10,558 bases of DNA from an uncultured Porphyromonadaceae bacterium (GCA_947176285.1 CAMWQF010000070.1:1-10558); one strand, 5' to 3'; positions 1 to 6,564 are shown, counted from the first letter of the stretch. The notes: a model not told the origin generated them from the sequence alone. Program-made: numbers and translations.

Positions 1-1
1 G

Positions 2-259
2 GATAGAATTGAAGAACTTATAGAGAAAGTATCACCTGGCTTTATCAATAGACTTGATATCCTGACGGAAGGAAGTATTACTCCTTCAGAGCGCAAGGTG
101 GCATTACTGATGAAGTGTGGAATTACCCCCACTAATATCTCAAGATTGCTTGCTCGCGGAAGAAATACCATTTCTTCACAACGAAGATCACTTGCCGACA
201 AGATTTCTGAGGAGAAATTATCATTAGATTCATTGGATAAGATAATCATCACATTATAA
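2..259 (+). CDS. C-terminal end of an HTH transcriptional regulator (5' truncated)
   Basis: An open frame enters from the left edge and gives 85 visible codons before a TAA at 257-259; the N-terminus lies outside the window. Visible residues about 27-68 look like a LuxR/sigma-region-4-like helix-turn-helix: a TPSERKVALLMKCGI helix, a turn, then NISRLLARGRNTISSQRR as the recognition helix, followed by LADKI. This tail is common in Bacteroidota regulators in which TPR or sensor domains and a membrane helix precede a C-terminal HTH, but those parts cannot be seen here. Its position, with 132 bp of repeat-rich intergenic DNA before the next co-directional gene, makes it a candidate local regulator of the downstream locus; that is inference from neighbourhood only. 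The coding frame is convincing because it is long, uninterrupted and has a coherent HTH pattern. The exact family is not determined. Confidence 0.75.
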   Translation, partial: DRIEELIEKVSPGFINRLDILTEGSITPSERKVALLMKCGITPTNISRLLARGRNTISSQRRSLADKISEEKLSLDSLDKIIITL

Positions 260-295
260 ATAAATTATAACATTTATATTTCAATATTCTATTTC

Positions 296-346
296 TTCGA
301 ATATGTTCTAAAAGCACATTGACATGCTTTTCGAACACATTTCGAA
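296..346. promoter_or_regulatory. Cluster of three TTCGAA palindromes, candidate operator
   Basis: TTCGAA occurs at 296-301, 330-335 and 341-346. The last two are part of an 8-bp direct repeat TTCGAACA (330-337 and 341-348), offset by 11 bp, which is about one helical turn and would put two sites on the same face of the DNA. The cluster lies upstream of the promoter box at 380-387. The repeated palindrome in AT-rich intergenic DNA suggests protein binding, perhaps by the HTH regulator encoded just upstream; no binding protein can be identified from the sequence. Confidence 0.35.
304..337. repeat. 13-bp near-perfect inverted repeat (8-nt loop)
   Basis: The left arm TGTTCTAAAAGCA (304-316) and right arm TGCTTTTCGAACA (325-337) are complementary at 12 of 13 positions, around an 8-nt loop. 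Two more outer pairs are possible (301-302 with 339-340). It lies 45 bp past the regulator stop and about 43 bp before the -7 promoter box. It could be an operator for a dimeric regulator or a weak transcription terminator for the upstream gene. There is no T-run directly after it; a T-run occurs at 360-365. I favour a regulatory role, at low confidence. Confidence 0.5.
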
Positions 347-379
347 CAAAAACTTTATGTTTTTTCATTGCTCTTTGTC

Positions 380-387
380 TAACTTTG
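380..387 (+). promoter_or_regulatory. Bacteroidota-type -7 promoter box TAACTTTG
   Basis: TAACTTTG matches the Bacteroides -7 consensus TAnnTTTG exactly. I see no good TTTG -33 box 19-22 bp upstream, where the sequence is a T-run and an AT-rich stretch. The box ends only 4 bp before the ATG at 392, so transcription would begin at or very near the start codon and the mRNA would have almost no leader. It would drive the DUF3244-like gene and possibly the MauE-like gene. Confidence 0.5.
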
Positions 388-391
388 TGGC

Positions 392-763
392 ATGAAAAAA
401 CTGACACTAATGATGATTGCCATAATCTGCAGTTTATGGCATTTTCAGACACTCGCGGTGTCTGTCAAAACTGAAATTACACTGCAAGATGAAAGACCTG
501 ATAAAGGAATTCAACCTGACAAAGGCCATAGAATACCATCTGCCCCAGTTATCTGTACGATTGATTTCGAAAATCATCGTATAGAGACTTCCATTCCCTA
601 TGAGATCATAGCATATGAGTTGTGGGATGAAGATGGCATTGATACCATCGTATCGTATCCGAGCGATTACGATATTGTGGAATTCATGTCTACAGTCTCC
701 GGAGCATTCCAACTACGTCTGATCACTGTCGAACATACCTACATAGGATATTTGGAACTCTGA
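392..763 (+). CDS. Small secreted DUF3244-like protein
   Basis: This encodes 123 residues. The N-terminus MKKLTLMMIAIICSLW is a Sec signal peptide, with likely cleavage after LA near residue 22. The mature part holds two PDKG blocks (36-39 and 42-45). From about residue 50 it becomes a beta-rich domain (APVICTIDFENHRIETSI), ending with SGAFQLRLI and YIGYLEL. This alternation, and the 'G-x-[YF]-x-L-x-[IL] ... G-x-[FL]' ending, resembles the small DUF3244-type proteins of Bacteroidales, whose function is unknown. The start at 392 is preferred over the internal ATGs at 410 and 413 because only it includes the lysines of the signal peptide. The MauE-like gene starts 4 bp after the stop, so the two are almost certainly co-transcribed. 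Function is not known; a periplasmic or surface role is implied by the signal peptide. Family assignment is moderate, coding status is firm. Confidence 0.75.
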   Translation: MKKLTLMMIAIICSLWHFQTLAVSVKTEITLQDERPDKGIQPDKGHRIPSAPVICTIDFENHRIETSIPYEIIAYELWDEDGIDTIVSYPSDYDIVEFMSTVSGAFQLRLITVEHTYIGYLEL

Positions 764-767
764 CAAG

Positions 768-1256
768 ATGGACAAGACTATAAGAAGAGTCTTCAATGAA
801 AACCGTAAGATTAATTGGATTTCTGTAGCGTGGATGTTACTGTCGTTGACATTCATTGCTTCGGGAATCCTGAAAGGAATCAGCATAAAGGGCTTTGCTC
901 TGACAGTAAGAGAATTTCTTAATCTTCTTGGTCTAGAATCTATTCAGTCTCATTCTTTCTTGATCGCTGTCTTGATATGTATATTCGAGACTTTGATTGG
1001 ATTAGTGGGTTTCATTAGGAAACTCCGTCCGATACTATGTATGATCTATCCAATTGTAATGCTTTTCTTCACTATCATTACATATATTAATCTGACAGAT
1101 ATATATGGAGGAATAGAATCATGCGGATGCTTTGGAGAAATCATACATTTGAATCCTATGGAGACTTTCGTGAAGAATCTTCTTTTACTCGGAATTTCAC
1201 TCGGTTTATTGATTGCAAATAAAAGATATTTATCTTGTAGAGGTGTAGAGGGTTAG
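768..1256 (+). CDS. MauE/DoxX-type redox-associated membrane protein
   Basis: This encodes a 162-residue integral membrane protein with four predicted helices at about residues 17-36, 62-83, 87-108 and 135-150. Between helices 3 and 4 lies ESCGCFGE with Cys119 and Cys121, then LNPMETFVKNLLL. A C-G-C-F-G motif followed by a TxxKN helix is the hallmark of the MauE/DoxX-like membrane family. In methylamine utilisation, MauE acts with the thioredoxin-like MauD to form disulfides in the periplasm (established for that pathway). Here a membrane-anchored CxxC thioredoxin-fold protein is encoded at 4183-4881, so a similar electron or disulfide relay for an exported partner is a reasonable inference. 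The direction, oxidising or reducing, cannot be told. The start lies 4 bp after the previous stop. Cys71, Cys91 and Cys157 are further cysteines not part of the motif. Confidence 0.85.
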   Translation: MDKTIRRVFNENRKINWISVAWMLLSLTFIASGILKGISIKGFALTVREFLNLLGLESIQSHSFLIAVLICIFETLIGLVGFIRKLRPILCMIYPIVMLFFTIITYINLTDIYGGIESCGCFGEIIHLNPMETFVKNLLLLGISLGLLIANKRYLSCRGVEG

Positions 1257-1316
1257 TAGACTTGAGGGGCGCATGCGGAGCATGCTTGCTTACGTTGATT
1301 GACTCGGAATTTCACT
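1187..1316 (+). repeat. Exact 15-nt direct repeat, gene end versus intergenic
   Basis: ACTCGGAATTTCACT occurs at 1187-1201, inside the last helix of the MauE-like gene, and again at 1302-1316 in the intergenic DNA, 115 bp further on. The flanks differ on both sides. The second copy covers the right end of the dispersed element at 1259-1311. It may record a small duplication or slippage event when that element arrived. Confidence 0.6.
1259..1311 (+). repeat. Dispersed ~53-bp intergenic repeat, copy 1
   Basis: It begins GACTTGAGGGGC, has the core CATGCGGAGCATGCT (1272-1286) and ends GACTCGGAAT. A second, clearly related copy is at 7603-7656. The core GCATGC-GGA-GCATGC is a 6-bp stem with a 3-base loop. 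Both copies sit directly after a + strand stop codon and before the next gene, in the same orientation. ACTTGAG occurs on both sides of this copy (1260-1266 and 1314-1320). It behaves like a small REP/MITE-like or 3'-UTR element; I know of no named family. Confidence 0.6.
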
Positions 1317-1360
1317 TGAGCGTAAATTAATAAAATAGAAACTTAAGAAATCTAATCACC

Positions 1361-4162
1361 ATGAGAATCGGCTATAACATAAACGCATATTGGGTTTTCG
1401 GATTGATGTTCGCTCTTAGCATTATAACTGCTTGCGATACAGATCTCCGGAAATCTCTTGACATCGCCGGGGATAATCGTGGTGAAATGGAGAAGGTGTT
1501 AAGTCATTTTAAAGATGACCCGGATCCATTAAAATATGAGGCAGCAAAGTTCCTAATAAGCGAGATGCCATACCATTATTCTTATAGTGGAGATGCTGTT
1601 GAACTGTATGACTCGGCATATCTGGAAATGGCAAACTATCCATACGAAAAGCGAGACAGTGTCTTCGCGTGTCTTTCATCAAATATTGACTTTTTAAAAA
1701 CTATCCTGACACCAGACATTATTTCACTGAAAGCAGATTATCTAATCAAAGCGATTGAAGATGCCTGCAATGTATGGGAGAACACCGGATGGCATACTCA
1801 GTATGACAAGTCATACTTTTTCGATTATGTACTTCCGTATCGTCTTACCCACGAACAACCTACAGACTGGAGAACTGCTATCTCCTATATCTATCCATTT
1901 CTTGCGAGCAACTATGTATTTAGCAGAAGGGGGCAGTTCTACGAAGCAGAAGATGGAGATCTTGATGCATGTGAAACGGTCTCGTATGATCGTGCTTCAA
2001 AAGGAAAAGTAGTATTATTAGATAAAGAAAATTCAAAAGCATCATTAATAATCCACGCTCCTCTTGCATCCAGTAAGAAGATTTGGTTAACATACGCCTC
2101 TGTATCCAAAGATCCTCGGATAAGAATCTTTGTCAATGGAAAGGATATCGGAGTCTTCCGTCTTCAGTCGACCATATCCTTGGAGTCTTTGAGGGACTCA
2201 AGATTCGGAATAGAAGTCTGCATTACTGCAGGCAACAATACAATTGCAATAGTTAGAGAAAAGGGAAACATTCTACTTGACAGGATCACAGTCTCAGCGA
2301 TGGAAAAACTTGATTTCGAAAATCAAGAGGATTATACGGAATCACTCTTCCGAATCAAAAATCATGGTACTGGCAACTACATAGTGTTTGATACTATCCG
2401 CCAGTCACTACTCGATCTTGTTAAACTAAAGCCACTCATGAACAAAGGAGATAGCTGTGGCATGCTCCGCCTAGACTTCAAGGGAGACTACTGCTGGAGC
2501 ATATCCTCATTCAAAAAGGACACAACGGATCTTTGCCTTGAGTCCCGTTATTGCAGTACCGAAGAGAATGCACAGGTAAGCCAGTATCATTTTCAAGGAG
2601 GTAACCATCAGAAATGGATTTTCAACCCCATTGATAATCACCTGTACAAAATCATGAATAAGGACAATGGTCTATATTTAGAATCAGCAAAAGACGACAA
2701 CGGGAACGAGATAATGGTTCAGACTATGTTCGCAGATAGGGAAACGCAAAAATGGGCGATGGAAAAATGCGGCAAAAACCCAAGCCCCAATCCGCACTAT
2801 CCTTTCGGAAGTTCCATCTCTGCAGCCATGAAGGTTCATGAGCTCACCCCCGAGTATGAGTGGATGGCATTCAAGGGCAGCCTCACTCCTAAAATAACGT
2901 CTATATTGGAAGGAAAGACAGGTAACTGTCTAATGGAAACGTGTTTCACCGTCAGCTTATGCCGCAGTATCGGGATTCCTGCAGCCATTGATTTTACACC
3001 CAACTATGCCAATCGCAGTAAAGGTCACACATGGTGTGTACTGATAAACCCGGATGGACGGTCCTCGCTCTTCCACATGGGATTTGCACCAGGAGACTCT
3101 GTATATTATGTGAAGAATTATATCAGACCGAAGGTATATCGACACAGGTTCAGGCTAAACCGAAAGATAGCAAAAGACCTTAGCAAAGAGCAAGAGATAC
3201 CGGAACTTTTCATTCATGCTGATTTCGTAGATGTTACTGACGAATACGGCGAAGTTTCAGATTTAATCCGTACGGTACCGTCCGATATCAAAGGGGAAGT
3301 CGCTTATATCTGCGTTTTTGACAACAAAAATTGGGTTCCAGTTGACTATGCAGCCATCAGCAAAGGGAAAGTCAAATTTCGTAAAATGGGACGAAACGTT
3401 ATGTATATGGCAGCGACATACGTAGATGGAAAGATTGTACCGTTCGGCAATCCGTTTCTTATTGATTCAGATGGCAATTCCCATGATATTGTCGCTAATG
3501 AGCAGCATCCTGAGAAGATGACAATATTGCGAAAATATCCTTTCATGAGTTTCAACGACGAATTTAATCGGCGAATGGACGGAGGAGAATTTCAAGCTGC
3601 CAACGATCCTGAATTTAAATCGAACGTTACCCTTTTTACTCACTCGGGATTAACCGACGGAAACTGGTATGATATTCCCGTCGTTGATTCCGGCAGTTAT
3701 CGGTATGTAAGATACATAGGAGCAGATGGTTCTTATTGCAACATAAATGAGGTGGAGTTTTTTTCACCGGACCATAAGATGCTTCAAGGAGCAATAATCG
3801 GGACGGAAGGTATCGCTGGGAAAAGAAAAGAAAATGTGTTTGACGGCGACATTCTGACAGGATTTGAAGGCAATAGTTCCGACCGGCATTGGGTAGGGAT
3901 GAAGTTTTGCAAACGGGAACGTATATCCCAAATACGATATATACCGAGAACAGACGGCAACTGCATCGAAATAGGCGATCGATATGAACTAAAGTACTGG
4001 CACAATGGCAAATGGCAGTCAATTGGAGAGAAGATTGCCACTGACAATCGCCTTGTCTATTATGATGTCCCTACTGACGGATTGTATCTCGTAAGCAATC
4101 TTTCAAAAGGACAGGAAGAAAGGATTTTTACATATAAGGATGGTAAACAGATTTGGTGGTAA
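1361..4162 (+). CDS. Multi-domain lipoprotein: CBM-like, ricin-like, transglutaminase-like, discoidin-like
   Basis: This 933-residue protein begins with an SpII signal (SIITAC, lipidated Cys25). After Cys comes DTD, an acidic stretch compatible with surface export in Bacteroidota. Residues 30-190 form a helical region (PLKYEAAKFLISEMPYHYSY), typical of Bacteroidales transglutaminase lipoproteins. Residues 192-312 resemble CBM6/35, opening with YEAEDG and closing with ILLDRITV. Residues about 330-469 are ricin beta-trefoil-like with two QKW motifs (417-419 and 463-465). Residues about 485-580 are a transglutaminase-like core with a likely Cys523 (GNC), His556 (GHTW), Asp565 (NPDG) triad and the characteristic RSIGIPA segment. 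Residues about 750-910 look discoidin-like (Y782-R784, F827DGD, Y898). Such folds can act as transferases or proteases, so the reaction is unknown. The lectin-type modules suggest glycan binding. The CSGC protein gene follows 20 bp later. Confidence 0.85.
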   Translation: MRIGYNINAYWVFGLMFALSIITACDTDLRKSLDIAGDNRGEMEKVLSHFKDDPDPLKYEAAKFLISEMPYHYSYSGDAVELYDSAYLEMANYPYEKRDSVFACLSSNIDFLKTILTPDIISLKADYLIKAIEDACNVWENTGWHTQYDKSYFFDYVLPYRLTHEQPTDWRTAISYIYPFLASNYVFSRRGQFYEAEDGDLDACETVSYDRASKGKVVLLDKENSKASLIIHAPLASSKKIWLTYASVSKDPRIRIFVNGKDIGVFRLQSTISLESLRDSRFGIEVCITAGNNTIAIVREKGNILLDRITVSAMEKLDFENQEDYTESLFRIKNHGTGNYIVFDTIRQSLLDLVKLKPLMNKGDSCGMLRLDFKGDYCWSISSFKKDTTDLCLESRYCSTEENAQVSQYHFQGGNHQKWIFNPIDNHLYKIMNKDNGLYLESAKDDNGNEIMVQTMFADRETQKWAMEKCGKNPSPNPHYPFGSSISAAMKVHELTPEYEWMAFKGSLTPKITSILEGKTGNCLMETCFTVSLCRSIGIPAAIDFTPNYANRSKGHTWCVLINPDGRSSLFHMGFAPGDSVYYVKNYIRPKVYRHRFRLNRKIAKDLSKEQEIPELFIHADFVDVTDEYGEVSDLIRTVPSDIKGEVAYICVFDNKNWVPVDYAAISKGKVKFRKMGRNVMYMAATYVDGKIVPFGNPFLIDSDGNSHDIVANEQHPEKMTILRKYPFMSFNDEFNRRMDGGEFQAANDPEFKSNVTLFTHSGLTDGNWYDIPVVDSGSYRYVRYIGADGSYCNINEVEFFSPDHKMLQGAIIGTEGIAGKRKENVFDGDILTGFEGNSSDRHWVGMKFCKRERISQIRYIPRTDGNCIEIGDRYELKYWHNGKWQSIGEKIATDNRLVYYDVPTDGLYLVSNLSKGQEERIFTYKDGKQIWW

Positions 4163-4182
4163 TGAAATAACAAAAAAACGAA

Positions 4183-4881
4183 ATGAAAAAAGATAAGAAC
4201 ATAAAGACGATAGCTATTGTGGGACTTTTGGTGATTTGCATGACCTGTTTAACCGTTAGCTATGTATACAATCATCCCAAAAGAGAGTTAGAAAAACAAG
4301 TGAAAGCTATGACAGGTAGTAATCTAAATCTCACATTCGAACAGGCAAAAGCATATTTCAACGGAGTTGATTCCACATATATTTCATTGCCCAAAAAGAA
4401 ACTTGTTGTCTTTGTAGACAGCACTTCATGCTCAGGTTGCTTCTTAAGCCATTTGAACGAATACTTTGAAATCAACGACACTCTTCAAATAAGACATGCA
4501 GAACTAGTTATTGTCCTTCATCCGCAACATGCCCGTCTTTATGAGGTGTCAAGTTGCCTCCGTCAGGAGAAATTCCCATTCTGGTGTATTCTCGACTCAG
4601 ATGGAGAGTTTATCCGCAATAATTCTGATATTCCTAGCAATCAAAAGCTTCACTCTTTCTTACTTGACGAAGAGGATGTAATCGCACTTGTTGGTAATCC
4701 AAGTCGTAATAACAAAATTAAAGAGTTGTTTTACAAAACGCTTCAGCATATGCATTCCCATGAGGGTGGACTATCATCAAACCGCCACAAACAAAATGGC
4801 ACTTTGGGGCAAATACCCCTCCCAGTCAAGTCCGGTTCTCTGGCTACAACTCTTAAAACAAATAGCTTAAGTCAAACATAA
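4183..4881 (+). CDS. Membrane-anchored thioredoxin-fold protein with CSGC motif
   Basis: This encodes 232 residues. Residues 8-28 form one N-terminal membrane helix with a KKDK N-terminus, which places the rest in the periplasm. Residues about 70-185 have the thioredoxin fold: strand KLVVFVDST, active site C83-SG-C86, helix, strand ELVIVLHP, then FPFWCILDSDGEFI and VIALVGNPSRNNKIKELF. The conserved GNP is usual in the AhpC/TSA-like thioredoxins of Bacteroidales. Cys125 and Cys135 are extra. It is a likely MauD-like partner of the MauE-like protein at 768-1256 and could set the redox state of the NVEALA protein encoded 113 bp downstream (inference). The last ~45 residues are hydrophilic; NGTLGQIPLP and TTLKTNS resemble the start of a DUF1573 domain, so the gene may have lost a C-terminal domain. 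It starts 20 bp after the previous stop. Confidence 0.85.
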   Translation: MKKDKNIKTIAIVGLLVICMTCLTVSYVYNHPKRELEKQVKAMTGSNLNLTFEQAKAYFNGVDSTYISLPKKKLVVFVDSTSCSGCFLSHLNEYFEINDTLQIRHAELVIVLHPQHARLYEVSSCLRQEKFPFWCILDSDGEFIRNNSDIPSNQKLHSFLLDEEDVIALVGNPSRNNKIKELFYKTLQHMHSHEGGLSSNRHKQNGTLGQIPLPVKSGSLATTLKTNSLSQT

Positions 4882-4920
4882 ACAACAAATTCAAGACACA
4901 GACATCAATAATCCACATTT

Positions 4921-4935
4921 GCGATTATCAATCGC
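4921..4935. repeat. Short perfect hairpin upstream of the NVEALA gene
   Basis: GCGATT (4921-4926) and AATCGC (4930-4935) pair perfectly around a 3-base loop in the 113-bp gap between the thioredoxin-like and NVEALA genes. No T-run follows, so a terminator is not supported. The rest of the gap is AT-rich, with no TAnnTTTG promoter box. It may be chance. Confidence 0.25.
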
Positions 4936-4994
4936 TTCGGTTGAAAGGATAGATACCGATATAAATAAACAGTATTAACAAAAATCAAACAACC

Positions 4995-5342
4995 ATGACA
5001 AAAAAGGTATTTCTTTTGCTGTTTGTCGCGACTTTTGCGGTGTCCATCTTCCATGTTAGAACACTGCAAATAGACTCCAATCATCATAATCGTTACAATA
5101 TCTTGATGATAGAAAACGTAGAAGCACTAGCTGAAGAGACGGAAGAAAGTGCTGGGTACAAAATTGAGCCTTATGACTGTATAATTACTGGCTTTGCTCA
5201 AGTAAAACTTGGGAATGGAAAAATTATCAAAGCCACAGCTGACGGAAAAATAACAATTAGCGGCGCACAAAATTGTAAAATTGATGGAGAGTATCTGTGC
5301 AAAACCATAACTTGTGACCAGCTATATTCTGTTATCTTTTAG
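4995..5342 (+). CDS. NVEALA-family small exported protein with four cysteines
   Basis: This encodes 115 residues. Residues 5-20 form a hydrophobic export segment after MTKK. The sequence ENVEALAEETEES contains the NVEALA motif (41-46), which defines a Bacteroidales family of short exported proteins whose function is not established. The part after the motif has Cys62, Cys94, Cys102 and Cys107, with lysine- and glycine-rich stretches between (KLGNGKIIKATADGKI). Four cysteines in a small exported protein suggest two disulfides, in keeping with the nearby CSGC and CGC redox proteins. The NVEALA segment sits between the membrane segment and the Cys region, where a leader boundary would be, so it may be a processing or recognition element (inference). 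No clear purine-rich ribosome binding site precedes the ATG. I take this as the probable substrate of the locus. Confidence 0.85.
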   Translation: MTKKVFLLLFVATFAVSIFHVRTLQIDSNHHNRYNILMIENVEALAEETEESAGYKIEPYDCIITGFAQVKLGNGKIIKATADGKITISGAQNCKIDGEYLCKTITCDQLYSVIF

Positions 5343-5356
5343 ATTACACATTTATT

Positions 5357-5418
5357 GATATTATTGTATTAAGCCATTAGACACGCAATTACCCACTATG
5401 ACTTAATACAATAATATC
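5357..5418. repeat. Perfect 17-bp inverted repeat, 28-nt loop
   Basis: The arm GATATTATTGTATTAAG (5357-5373) is the exact reverse complement of 5402-5418, with a 28-nt loop (5374-5401). It starts 15 bp after the NVEALA stop and ends 27 bp before the beta-propeller start. TTTT follows the right arm (5417-5423 reads TCTTTTC), so an AT-rich terminator or mRNA-stabilising 3' hairpin is possible. The stem holds only three G/C pairs. The loop is too short for a usual invertible promoter, though the arm length would suit a site-specific recombinase or a dimeric regulator. Confidence 0.7.
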
Positions 5419-5445
5419 TTTTCACTACAATTAATACTCAAAGGT

Positions 5446-6564
5446 ATGATTAGATTTATATATTTTATTCCCCTCGTTATTGGGTTTGTCCTATCTAGCT
5501 GCGTAAGCAAAACAAATCGTGAAATAACACAGTATGTAGATGTCGAACAACGAAGTGATATGAGAGAGTTCTTTGAGAAATATGATTACGTTAGGCTTGA
5601 AACCAACGATAGCGTAATAGTTTCAAAAATTGATGATTTTGCTGTAAATGATTCTGTTATTGCACTACAATCCGGATCGAGTATCTTCATATTTGATTTA
5701 AATGGGAAAAATCTCGGAATTATCAGTAAAAAAGGTAATGCATCTAATGAATACCTTGAAATCAGCGATTTCAAATTGTCAGATGACATGATATGGGTAC
5801 TATCTCCAATGCAAGAGAAGATAATCGCATATGATTACAAAGGTAATTATGTAAAGATTATTGATTTGGATAATTATTACTATGCTTTTGAAATACTTAA
5901 TGATGGCAATATTTTATTAGCTTCTGAAAATTGCAATGATACAGGGTATAATTATGCCTTGATTGATTCAAAAGAAGGAAGAGTAATAAACAGACTTGAC
6001 AAATTTGATAAGAATGAAAGTGTATTACTTGATAAAGTATATGTACCATTTATTGGGAAAACAGACAAGGATCATATTTTTGTGTGTCATCCATTTGAAT
6101 CTTCTATATATATGATTTCTCCTACAAAATTTGAACTGCAGTCTACTTTTTCTTTCAACACTGAATCACAACTTAAAGGAGAATATGGCAATACTCCATT
6201 CATCGAACTACTTAAACAAAATCAAAATCAACCAGTTGTGACGAATTTTACAAATTATTATTGTAACGATAACTACGAATTATTGGTATTCCCATTGTTT
6301 GGAGACTACGGACTATTATATTACTTAGTGAAAATAAAAGATGGTAGACAGATCGCGTTAAGTCCAATTCTCGAAAAAATTGATATAGATTATCCGTATA
6401 TTTCAAGTCCGGTAAAAATCGATGGAAACAACCTTATCTCAGTGATGCAATCTGGACAAATTATATTTATAGAAGATAATAATGATCTTTCTACATTCAA
6501 AGATCTTGGATTATCAATCGAGGATAATCCCGTAGTATTTTTTCACAAATTAAAACCTGAATAA
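5446..6564 (+). CDS. 6-bladed beta-propeller lipoprotein
   Basis: This 372-residue protein opens with an SpII signal, VLSSC, and lipidated Cys19. The mature part has repeated beta-strand units with 'F-D-L-N-G-K', 'SDDMIWVL', 'YDYKGNYVKIIDL', 'LNDGNILLAS' and 'HIFVCHPFESSIYMI' patterns. These match the 6-bladed beta-propeller (DUF5128-like) family of Bacteroidales, NHL-like in form and of unknown biochemical function. These proteins are often found beside NVEALA genes, as here. It is likely an envelope lipoprotein acting as a binding scaffold; no acidic surface-export stretch follows Cys19 (CVSKTNRE), so a periplasm-facing position is possible. The gene is AT-rich: 5881-5940 has 15 G or C in 60 bases. 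AAGG at 5441-5444 lies only 1 bp from the ATG, too near for a normal ribosome binding site. The 17-bp inverted repeat just upstream may make it a separate transcript. Confidence 0.85.
   Translation: MIRFIYFIPLVIGFVLSSCVSKTNREITQYVDVEQRSDMREFFEKYDYVRLETNDSVIVSKIDDFAVNDSVIALQSGSSIFIFDLNGKNLGIISKKGNASNEYLEISDFKLSDDMIWVLSPMQEKIIAYDYKGNYVKIIDLDNYYYAFEILNDGNILLASENCNDTGYNYALIDSKEGRVINRLDKFDKNESVLLDKVYVPFIGKTDKDHIFVCHPFESSIYMISPTKFELQSTFSFNTESQLKGEYGNTPFIELLKQNQNQPVVTNFTNYYCNDNYELLVFPLFGDYGLLYYLVKIKDGRQIALSPILEKIDIDYPYISSPVKIDGNNLISVMQSGQIIFIEDNNDLSTFKDLGLSIEDNPVVFFHKLKPE

Noticed and set aside
249..452. Minus-strand open frame of 67 codons across the intergenic region
   Set aside because: It covers the repeat-rich regulatory DNA and runs into the start of the DUF3244-like gene. 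The translation is Cys/His/Arg-rich with no recognisable domain.
2461..2470. CATGCTCCGC, reverse complement of part of the dispersed repeat core
   Set aside because: Only 10 bases match, inside the coding sequence for GMLRL, with no flanking similarity to the two intergenic copies.
3636..4047. Two minus-strand open frames (128 and 87 codons) opposite the end of the 933-residue lipoprotein gene
   Set aside because: The + strand has a convincing discoidin-like domain here, and the minus-strand translations are low-quality Cys/Ser/Arg-rich strings.
4871..4978. 36-codon open stretch after the CSGC gene, in the frame offset by one base
   Set aside because: It has no ATG start, no Cys motif expected of a DUF1573 remnant (SCGCT) and no recognisable pattern. 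It could be decayed coding DNA but cannot be supported.
5357..5418. Invertible promoter flanked by recombinase sites
   Set aside because: The inverted repeat arms are suitable in length, but the 28-nt spacer is too short for the usual 100-200 bp invertible segments and holds no TAnnTTTG box.
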